Notes under the pieces: model-generated | What the model was told of the DNA's origin: nothing | What the model saw: only the letters and a program-made list of their open reading frames with translations | Databases searched by the model: none | Made by a program: the position numbers and the translations under genes | Shown here: piece by piece, positions 51,633 through 58,980 of the stretch | How positions within the stretch are numbered: the first letter of the stretch is position 1 | Layout: the number at the start of each line of letters is the position of its first letter | Assembly (NCBI GenBank): GCA_964563925.1 | Contig: CAZLZD010000016.1 | Span: 17,258 to 81,257 of the forward strand | Length of the DNA: 64,000 nucleotides | Origin: JAUILA01 sp964563925 | Lineage (GTDB): Bacteria > Bacteroidota > Bacteroidia > Cytophagales > Cyclobacteriaceae | Direction of reading: 5' to 3'

Positions 51633-51646
51633 GCGCCTTTCTTTTT
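51620..51646 (+). terminator. Bidirectional terminator between convergent genes
   Basis: AAAGGCGC-ACTGA-GCGCCTTT with CTTTTT after it and a run of seven A before it, so it can work on both strands. The loop contains the TGA stop of the plus-strand gene. Confidence 0.9.
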
Positions 51647-51660
51647 ACCTGGATACCGGA

Positions 51661-52251
51661 TTATTCGACCACGACGTCAAAAGTAATATCCATGTCAGTC
51701 TCCCCGTCTGCCGAAGTACTTGTGGCTGTTTTGATGCCGGGCTGGTGTTTGAGAATAATCCTCAAAGCTCCTGTGGAGGCATCAGCCGTAGTCCAGGAAG
51801 TAATAAGCCCCAGCGGCTCACCATCAGAATCTGAATCCTCGTAATTCACGGCATCCCCGCGGTTGTCAACGTTTCCATTGCCGTCAGGATCACTGAAGAG
51901 CAGATCGCTGAATTCAAAAAAGAACATATGCTCTTCCGCCTCTTCATCCACTTCCACGGAAATATCTTCTGCCGGACTCACCAGCGTATTTTCAAGCTGG
52001 AGTGTAAGGAGGTAGCTGGTGCCGGCATCAAGCACGATATCGTCAATGACCGGGTCCCCGGTACCTTCCCCATCCTCATCAAACCAGACCGCTGTCACCA
52101 CGTCGGAATTATCCGCCACGTTGGTAAACCGGGCCGTGACACGGGTGATCTCCTCTTCTGCATTTTCCACCGGCGGTGCATCGTCGTCGCCGCAGGAAGA
52201 AATGGTGAATACGGTGGTGAGCGAAAGAAAAAATAACAGCAGTTGTTTCAT
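51661..52251 (-). CDS. Lipoprotein paired with a TonB receptor
   Basis: 196 residues. Lipobox TISSC at 16-20, then an Asp/Glu-rich linker. The mature protein is acidic and strand-rich with a striking DPDGNGNVDNRGDAVNYEDSD segment (about 123-143), an EF-like, Ca- or metal-binding composition, and a conserved GLITSWTTADAS and LRIILKHQPG. It lies 57 bp after the TonB receptor stop on the same strand, and both have the same 17-bp palindrome upstream. Surface or periplasmic substrate-binding partner of the receptor is the likely role. Confidence 0.8.
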   Translation of the reverse strand: MKQLLLFFLSLTTVFTISSCGDDDAPPVENAEEEITRVTARFTNVADNSDVVTAVWFDEDGEGTGDPVIDDIVLDAGTSYLLTLQLENTLVSPAEDISVEVDEEAEEHMFFFEFSDLLFSDPDGNGNVDNRGDAVNYEDSDSDGEPLGLITSWTTADASTGALRIILKHQPGIKTATSTSADGETDMDITFDVVVE

Positions 52252-52282
52252 GATTGATCAATTTTTAAAGTGAAACGTAAAG

Positions 52283-52299
52283 ATGCAACATTGTTGCAT
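52283..52299 (-). promoter_or_regulatory. 17-bp palindrome upstream of the lipoprotein gene
   Basis: ATGCAACA-T-TGTTGCAT, perfect 8-bp arms, 31 bp before the lipoprotein ATG. A second site with 13 of 17 identical bases lies upstream of the TonB receptor gene. Confidence 0.65.
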
Positions 52300-52308
52300 T
52301 AAATACAA

Positions 52309-54708
52309 TCAGAATGTATAGGAAAATGACAGGCGCAGGTTAATTCCCGGCTCGTCGGCAAAGTAACGCAAACGGTTAGTGTAAAGGCGGTAGGAGGTAT
52401 TAAGCAGGTTACGTACTTCCACGCGGTAATCTATCTTTCGCCAACCGCCGCCAAAGAAAGCATTCACCAGGAAAAAGCCGTCAGGCGGAGGGGTAAAATC
52501 AAAAATTTGTCCCTGTTCATAAATAAATATCCCTTCTTCCTGGGAGTCCTGTATTTCGCTGATGGGGATATCGGGCGGTGCATTCCACTGTCGAAACTGC
52601 CAGGTCAGCCCCAATCCGATTTCGCTGTTGGGCAAAAAGACGATGCTGGGTTTGTACTTCATCTGGTAATCGGCCTTCAACGGCGGGATTTCGATAAATG
52701 AAGCACCATTCCGGACGTCACGGGCATAGACGTAGCTCACCTTTAGTTCCGAATTCCAGTATGGCGTATGACGCCATTCCCCCGCCGCATCCAGGCCCGT
52801 CAGCAGGGCATTGGTCTGGTCATACAGGAAGAAGGGGAAAGCGCCCCGGACCGTAGAGGTGGTCCCGCCTGGCGAACTGAAAATATAATTGGCTATATAA
52901 TTCACGTACGCGGTAAGTTCACCCCGGAATTTTTTCTTTTCCAGGTTGAGTGTATTGATCCACTTCAGGCCCACCTCAGATTTAACTTCCCGGTCATTCT
53001 CATCCAGTAATACATCCGTTTCCAGGTTCCCGGAATCATCTGAACGGTACCGCCATAAGCCATATTCAATGGTAGACTGATGCCTGCCAAATACATACAG
53101 TTCGTAGACATTGGGAGGCCGCCAGGCAGTACCCAGATTGGAGCGGAACATCAGGTCTTCCCTGAGGTTCCGGCGGATCCCGACCGACCCGGATACATTC
53201 TGAAAATTCAGCGTATTGGTGTATATGGAATTATCCTGTTCACGCCCCCGTATGTTCATATACTGCCAGTCGTACCGCACGCCCCATTCCCAGACGTTCT
53301 CCCCTGCCCGTTTGGACTCAGTCAGGTAAATACCCAGCTGATTGGAATTGTAATTGGGAATGAAGGCCACCGTATTGGTACCCGGCTGGTTGTTATTGTC
53401 CCTGTATGACCACTGAATGCCGGCATTACCCTGCCATCCGCGAAATTCGGGATGCTCCCAGTTGGACTCCAGCGAATGGGTGAAAAGCTTAAGGTCAATG
53501 GAGGGCCGCTCATTCAGGGTACCACGGCGTACATCAAATTCCTGCCGGTGATTGGCCTGAAAGCCATACTGGATATCGAATACATGTTCTCCGCGAAACC
53601 ATTCCATCCGGACCTTGGCCAGGTTATGAATGACGTTTTGGCTGGGGTTATTAATTGTGTAGGAGAATGGTTCGGTGATGGCAGGCTCTTCGGCATTGAT
53701 GGCATTCTCCAAATCATCCAGGTTTCCGTTCACCGAACTCCGAAGGATACCCAGCTCCTGCAGGAAGTTGGAATAATTTACCGTCAGTGTATAATCGTTC
53801 TTATGATACCTGAAACCCAGGGCAATGCTTCGTTCTTCTTTCCCGGTATTGGTAAGCATGTAGTCGGGGGCACGCAGGTCTCCCTGCCGCATGTAGGAGA
53901 CCTGGGCCAGGTAGGCAGTATGGACAAAGCCCTTTTGCAAACGAATATCACCACCCAATGACTGTCCGTTGCTGTTAAACAGGGTACCGGCATGGCCTGA
54001 CAAGTCCTCATGAATCTCCAGTTCGGGTCCGTCGATCAGGATTACTCCTCCCAGGGCTTCCGGCCCGTACCGAACGGTGGCTGCCCCTTTAACCACCCGG
54101 ATCTTTTCGGCCATGGAAGGGTCTATTTCCGGTGCATGTTCAACCCCCCAGTTCTGGAATTCATGCCTCAGGCCATTATTAATAATCAGCACCCGGTTAC
54201 TGTGCAGTCCGTGTACAATCGGTTTGACCACATTCTGGCCCGTGGTAAGGGTCGATACCCCGGTGACGTTGGAGAGCACATCTCCAAGGGATTCAGAGCG
54301 GACGGCATCCAGGTCTTTCCCGGAAATTTCCGAAAGGCCCAGGCTCCTGAGCTCCCCGGGTGCCACCTCCCCTTCTATGATCACACTTTCCAGGGTCACT
54401 TCGTCACGTGCCATGTAGATGGCAGGCAGATCGTGGTACACGTCGTGGTGATGAACGATCCGCTTATACCCGACATAGCTAAAAATGACGTCAAATTCCT
54501 CCCGGCAAATATCTTCAATTTCAAAATAGCCGGTGCTGTCAGTCACTGCACCTTTGGTCGTACCCTGAACCTGCACACTGGCCATGAATAGCGGCTCCTT
54601 GGATTCCACATCGAAGACCCTCCCCTGCAGTGTATACGAACAGGAATCCTGGGCCATTGCCGGCAGGCTGGCCGTTAATAAAATTAATATGGGCAGTATT
54701 CTGCGCAT
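52309..54708 (-). CDS. TonB-dependent receptor, metal-type candidate
   Basis: 799 residues from the ATG at 54708 (MRRILPILILLTASLPAMAQ signal); an upstream ATG at 54735 is less likely. CarboxypepD_reg-like domain (LQGRVFDVESKEPLFMASVQV), plug with SGKDLDAVRSESLGDVLSNVTGVSTLTTGQNVVKPIVHGL and RVVKGAATVRYGPEALGGVI, then a 22-strand barrel ending INLRLSFSYTF. A His-rich HHHDVYHD precedes the plug, and the plug has GLRHEFQNWGVEHAPEIDPS, resembling zinc/other metal receptors of the ZnuD kind. Substrate is inference. It pairs with the lipoprotein gene downstream. Confidence 0.9.
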   Translation of the reverse strand: MRRILPILILLTASLPAMAQDSCSYTLQGRVFDVESKEPLFMASVQVQGTTKGAVTDSTGYFEIEDICREEFDVIFSYVGYKRIVHHHDVYHDLPAIYMARDEVTLESVIIEGEVAPGELRSLGLSEISGKDLDAVRSESLGDVLSNVTGVSTLTTGQNVVKPIVHGLHSNRVLIINNGLRHEFQNWGVEHAPEIDPSMAEKIRVVKGAATVRYGPEALGGVILIDGPELEIHEDLSGHAGTLFNSNGQSLGGDIRLQKGFVHTAYLAQVSYMRQGDLRAPDYMLTNTGKEERSIALGFRYHKNDYTLTVNYSNFLQELGILRSSVNGNLDDLENAINAEEPAITEPFSYTINNPSQNVIHNLAKVRMEWFRGEHVFDIQYGFQANHRQEFDVRRGTLNERPSIDLKLFTHSLESNWEHPEFRGWQGNAGIQWSYRDNNNQPGTNTVAFIPNYNSNQLGIYLTESKRAGENVWEWGVRYDWQYMNIRGREQDNSIYTNTLNFQNVSGSVGIRRNLREDLMFRSNLGTAWRPPNVYELYVFGRHQSTIEYGLWRYRSDDSGNLETDVLLDENDREVKSEVGLKWINTLNLEKKKFRGELTAYVNYIANYIFSSPGGTTSTVRGAFPFFLYDQTNALLTGLDAAGEWRHTPYWNSELKVSYVYARDVRNGASFIEIPPLKADYQMKYKPSIVFLPNSEIGLGLTWQFRQWNAPPDIPISEIQDSQEEGIFIYEQGQIFDFTPPPDGFFLVNAFFGGGWRKIDYRVEVRNLLNTSYRLYTNRLRYFADEPGINLRLSFSYTF

Positions 54709-54715
54709 GAGCGCA

Positions 54716-54723
54716 CAAAGATA
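54716..54723 (-). promoter_or_regulatory. -7 element of the TonB receptor gene
   Basis: TATCTTTG on the minus strand is an exact TAnnTTTG. It ends 7 bases before the ATG, so the mRNA has almost no leader. The palindrome 54730-54746 sits just upstream, in the spacer. Confidence 0.55.
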
Positions 54724-54729
54724 TCCAAA

Positions 54730-54746
54730 ATGCAATTATGTTGCAG
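54730..54746 (-). promoter_or_regulatory. 17-bp operator-like site overlapping the receptor promoter
   Basis: ATGCAATTATGTTGCAG (plus-strand reading) shares TGCAA and TGTTGCA with the palindrome at 52283-52299. It lies between the expected -33 and -7 regions, the place for a repressor. Confidence 0.6.
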
Positions 54747-54765
54747 GAAGATTGGGTACGGGTGG

Positions 54766-56573
54766 TTATTTTTTCTTGCCTGTTGCATCCATAGCCTTTT
54801 TCAGGTCATCCGCCCGGACCGACTTGATATGCAGGTCACGCTGCGGGAATGGAATTTCAATACCGGCTTTATTGAAGGCATGATACACGGCAGAGGTCAT
54901 TTCACTTTTGATCAAAAGCCAGTCATCAATATTGGAGACCCAAAACCTGAGTGAAAAATTCAGTGAACTATCCCCGAATTCCTGGAACAGGACCACAGGT
55001 TTGGGCAATTTAAGTACCCCCTTGAAATCACTGAGTAATTCTTCCAGCAGAGACTGTACCTTGTCCACATCACTTCCATAGGCCACGCCAACGATAACTT
55101 CCACCCTTCGGTGCTGATCACTCAGCGTCCAGTTGATCACTTCCTCGGAGATCAGGTGGCCGTTCGGAATGATTACCTCGGCACCATCGAACGTCCTGAC
55201 GATGCTGGCACGAATACCTATATCCTTGACAATTCCGGTATAGGATTTAACATTGACCATGTCACCGACCTGGATCGGGCGCTCAAAGATGAGAATGATA
55301 CCGGAAACCAGGTTATTCACGATATTCTGCAGGCCGAAGCCCAGGCCAACGGATAAGGCACCCAGGATAATGGTGATCTTATCGAGAGGAATACCAGAAA
55401 CGAACAGGGCCAGCAGGAAACCGGCCAGTATAACCCCGAACCGGATCATGGTCGAGACGGTACTCGTACGCTTCTTCGATCCGTAGATTGCCTTTCCGCT
55501 GGTGAAAAACTTTATCCAGCCTGCAAGTTTTGACGAGATGTACAGCACAAGGAAAAACAGGAGGATCCCGCCCCAGTCGAATGTGAGGGATCCCAGGTTC
55601 CGGTCGGTGGTTAAAAAGGTACTGATAGTTTCTGCAATGTAATCATCAATGTGCAGGTAGTGGGCAAAGGCTACCAGGAACAGGATGAGTAATACCAGCC
55701 GGGTGAAATTATGCCACTTCTGCCAGCCGATCTCCGATTCGGACGAATGAAGGTGGTGCATGTAGGGCTGGTCCTTGAGAAAGTCGATCAGCGTATCCAG
55801 CCAGAAACCGATGTAAAGGATTACCGTACCCAGGGCAATGGTATCCCCCACGCTCTCGATGAGTATTTTGGCCAGTATCTTACGGTCGGTTAAGTAAAAG
55901 ACGAAAGCTACCACCAGCAGGAATTTCAGGATCCAGAGAAGGATCAGGGCAATCTTCCAGCGGGGATTAAAGGCATTATACTGCTTCTTGTTCAACAGAA
56001 AGACAAGGAAAATAACGGCCGCCAGCAAATAGATTACCTTGAGTGCAAGGGACGGGATCATCGGGGCATAAAATGCCGAAAACCGGATCGCCAGGAAGGT
56101 AAGGAAGAATACCAGGTAACTTCGGTACGATTCTTTAAATGGCGGGTGCCAGAGAATAAACAGAAAAGGGATATAGGCAGCCACCAGCATGAAGTTATAC
56201 ATCAGGGTGGTGGTTGGCGGAAAAATGACCGGGAACAGCAGAAACCCGAGCATACATGCGGAGGCAAGCCGCGTCCGGTAGAGGATTTCGTATTTTTGAC
56301 CGGCGTCCTTGCGGCGGATCCTGGACATGAGGTAATAAATACCGGCTATGACCAGGAGGAAGAATACGGTATTGATCGGGTTCTNNNNNNNNNNNNNNNN
56401 NNNNNNNNNNNNNNNNNNNNNNNNNNNNNNNNNNNNNNNNNNNNNNNNNNNNNNNNNNNNNNNNNNNNNNNNNNNNNNNNNNNNTCCCGGGTCACACTAA
56501 CCGAATCGGTCTGCGCAACCGCAGGCACGAGCGCCACGAGCAGGAACAGGCAACAAAGTATTCTATGTTTCAT
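54766..56573 (-). CDS. MscS-family mechanosensitive channel, interrupted by an assembly gap
   Basis: The readable part 54766-56384 encodes a C-terminal MscS core: several membrane helices, the pore helix GALSVGLGFGLQNIVNNLVSG, the beta domain GDMVNVKSYTGIVKDIGIRAS and the C-terminal cage. The Met at 56328 is not the true start: upstream codons continue in frame as PINTVFFLLVIAGIYYLM, a further membrane helix, up to the 100-N gap. Beyond the gap, an ATG at 56573 begins a signal peptide (RILCCLFLLVALVPAVAQTDS), as in large MscS proteins with a periplasmic N-terminal domain. The two parts are probably one gene, but the gap length is unknown. Confidence 0.8.
56385..56484. other. Assembly gap (100 N)
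   Basis: Exactly 100 N, a scaffolding placeholder of unknown true length inside the MscS gene. Confidence 0.99.
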
Positions 56574-56649
56574 CGGGAATGACAGGGGAAAGATGGTTGT
56601 CCAAACCGGAAAATATAACAATTCCCTCACTTATCCATCATTCAATCCC

Positions 56650-58521
56650 TCAAATTCCGGCACGAACGCCCACGGTAAGGGTCCTCCCGCGGACATTATA
56701 CCCATAGACCTCTTCGTACTGAGTATCAAGCAGGTTCTGTCCGTTTACAAACGCCCGGACACCTTTAGTGATGTGGTACTCCAGGTACACATCCAGCAGA
56801 TCATATGGATCCAGTGATACCGTTTCCGTGGTAAACGTACTCAGGCTGAAAAAACGGTCATCACGGCTTCCATACCACCGGTAGCGGACCGACAGGGCAA
56901 GCCGGCTGACGGGCTGCCAGTCTGCGGTGAGTCCGGCGGCATGCCTGGGTTTGCGAATCAGGTCTGCGTACGTGGAGTCTCCTTCGGGGGTCCGGGTGGT
57001 GACCTCCCCGTCCATCAGCGCATAATACCCGGAGAAGGAAAGCTCTTCATTAACCTTCCATTCGGGTTCGATCTCCACGCCCCGTACATGCTGCTGATCC
57101 ACATTCTCATAGCGGGAAGTGTAAATAATCATATCTTCGATAGTACGGTCAAAATAGACAATACGCACATTCATGTCACGGGTAAAATAGACCACCCCGC
57201 CTTCATAGCTGAGGCTTGTCTCAGGGTTCAGGCCGGGATTAGGCCCGAACTGACCAAATAGCTGATTCAGGGTTGGAGCCCTGAATCCTGACCCGGCATT
57301 GGCAAACAACTTCCACCGCCCGGCCCGCCAGTAAGGATTGAGGGAGAATGTCCAGTTGGTACCGTATTCGGAATGATGGTTTAACCGCAAGCCTCCTTCC
57401 ATACCAAATTTATTCTTCGAATAGTGAACTGAGGCATAAGGCCCGGTAAGGTACATCGATCCGATTTCCGTATCATCCAGGGACATTCGCTGGACACTTA
57501 GCCCGGTCACCAGGTCGAGGTGCGGTGCTGCCTCATATTTCCAGACGGTTTCCGCATGTGCAAGCGTACCCAGTGCCTCGAAATCACCAAAGGCGCTCGA
57601 AAAACGGCGGTCGCTCCGGTTGGCTGAGAGCATCACCGATAAGGTACTCCGCCCGGTTTGGTACCCGGCACGCAGTCCTGCATGCTGGAGATCGGCTTTA
57701 AAGACGGCCAGTGTATCATCACTGAAAGCCCCCATATCATAATCCCCTTCGACCGACGAATAGGAATAAAACGGAAGGATTTCCAATCCGGGAAGGGGGG
57801 AAAGTTTCATGTTCAGGTACGCCGAGGTACTCGAATAAGGATCCTCGTCGAAGGTACCGGTATCCAGGCTGTCACGTGCTTCACTAAACCCGGCCGAGCG
57901 GTAGTGGTTGATCCCGGCGGTCAGGGAAGCATTCTCCCCCAGTCGCGCCGTAGCTGATACACGTGCATCCCAGGTGTCATAGGTGCCGTATCCCACCAGG
58001 GCCTCCAGAAATTGTGACCTGTCCGTGCCCTTTTTCGTAATGATATTGATCACCCCGCCAAGCGCAGCCGTGCCATAGAGGGTGGACTGGCTGCCTTTCA
58101 AAATCTCAATCCGCTCAACGGATCCCAGCGGCAGCAATCGAAGGTCAAGAGCCCCGTTCACCCCGGAGGGGTCAGCCACCGGTATCCCGTCGACCAGGAT
58201 CAGCGAATGGTGGGTGGCCGCTCCCCTGATATAGACCGCCTTGTCTTTCCCGGCATTGCTGTTGGCACCATTGATGTACACGCCGGCCTGTTCCCCGAGA
58301 ACCTGGGCGAGGTCCTTACCCCCCGAACGCTGAAGGGCCGTGCTGTCAATGACCAGCAATACCTTTCCGGTCTGTGCCGACGACTTGGGAAATTTGGAAG
58401 CCGTTACCACGACTTCGCTGAGTGTTTGAAACTGTACGGAATCCTGGCTTTGAGAACTGTTTGGTACCAGGCACCAAAAGGCAATACAAGTCATTGCCCA
58501 GACTTTCAACTCCTTTTTCAT
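56650..58521 (-). CDS. btuB: Vitamin B12 TonB-dependent receptor
   Basis: 623 residues from the ATG at 58521 (MKKELKVWAMTCIAFWCL signal); upstream in-frame Met codons lie between the riboswitch and this start. TonB box region near SEVVVTAS, plug with VYIRGAATHHSLILVDGIPVADPSGVNG and IEILKGSQSTLYGTAALGGVINIITKKG, then a barrel ending GYNVRGRTLTVGVRAGI. No CarboxypepD_reg domain, so it resembles BtuB in size. A cobalamin riboswitch just upstream makes B12 the likely substrate. Confidence 0.92.
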   Translation of the reverse strand: MKKELKVWAMTCIAFWCLVPNSSQSQDSVQFQTLSEVVVTASKFPKSSAQTGKVLLVIDSTALQRSGGKDLAQVLGEQAGVYINGANSNAGKDKAVYIRGAATHHSLILVDGIPVADPSGVNGALDLRLLPLGSVERIEILKGSQSTLYGTAALGGVINIITKKGTDRSQFLEALVGYGTYDTWDARVSATARLGENASLTAGINHYRSAGFSEARDSLDTGTFDEDPYSSTSAYLNMKLSPLPGLEILPFYSYSSVEGDYDMGAFSDDTLAVFKADLQHAGLRAGYQTGRSTLSVMLSANRSDRRFSSAFGDFEALGTLAHAETVWKYEAAPHLDLVTGLSVQRMSLDDTEIGSMYLTGPYASVHYSKNKFGMEGGLRLNHHSEYGTNWTFSLNPYWRAGRWKLFANAGSGFRAPTLNQLFGQFGPNPGLNPETSLSYEGGVVYFTRDMNVRIVYFDRTIEDMIIYTSRYENVDQQHVRGVEIEPEWKVNEELSFSGYYALMDGEVTTRTPEGDSTYADLIRKPRHAAGLTADWQPVSRLALSVRYRWYGSRDDRFFSLSTFTTETVSLDPYDLLDVYLEYHITKGVRAFVNGQNLLDTQYEEVYGYNVRGRTLTVGVRAGI

Positions 58522-58611
58522 TTTTATAGGTTTAGATGAATAAAAGGAGTAAAAGGCCGGAATGGAATTTACCATCCTCATGCTTTTTACCCGAAGCACA
58601 ATAAAATGTGA

Positions 58612-58771
58612 CGGTACAGGCAGGTCTCCTGGCTTACATCCTGCAACCCGTCTTCCCGAGAATACTCAGTGACATGTATGGGCTGCGCTTGGCGATGCTT
58701 ACAGTAGCGGGAACTGCTCCGGATTTACACCGGATTCCCTATTAATCCCAACTTAATGAGAACCAATACCG
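58612..58771 (-). ncRNA. Cobalamin riboswitch controlling btuB
   Basis: On the minus strand the conserved core is clear: AGGGAATCCGGTGTAAATCC, then CAGTTCCCGCTACTGTAA, TCGGGAAGACGGG, and the B12 box AGCCAGGAGACCTGCC (58634-58619). A closing stem CGGTA (58771-58767) and TACCG (58616-58612) brackets it. It ends 90 bp before the btuB ATG and should repress expression when adenosylcobalamin is high. The promoter would be in or near the adjacent assembly gap. Confidence 0.95.
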
Positions 58772-58794
58772 ATGCAAGCTTACAGAAAAAAATT

Positions 58795-58894
58795 NNNNNN
58801 NNNNNNNNNNNNNNNNNNNNNNNNNNNNNNNNNNNNNNNNNNNNNNNNNNNNNNNNNNNNNNNNNNNNNNNNNNNNNNNNNNNNNNNNNNNNNN
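58795..58894. other. Assembly gap (100 N)
   Basis: Exactly 100 N between the btuB riboswitch and the divergent TonB receptor. The btuB promoter is probably lost in it. Confidence 0.99.
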
Positions 58895-58921
58895 TTCAGA
58901 AGAAAGAATTGCAATATATTT

Positions 58922-58952
58922 TTAGACGTGTCTAATTTTTTATTTAGTTTTG
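58922..58952 (+). promoter_or_regulatory. Promoter with overlapping palindrome before the TonB receptor
   Basis: TTAGAC-GT-GTCTAA (58922-58935) is an inverted repeat with 6-bp arms, similar in form to DtxR/IdeR-type metal operators. Ten bases on, TAGTTTTG (58945-58952) is an exact TAnnTTTG. The palindrome covers the expected -33 position. Confidence 0.55.
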
Positions 58953-58980
58953 TCTTTATAATATTTTACAGCTCCCAAAA

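Noticed and set aside
56146..56817. 223-codon plus-strand frame running through the assembly gap
   Set aside because: It exists only because N codons are read through; it is antisense to the MscS and btuB genes.
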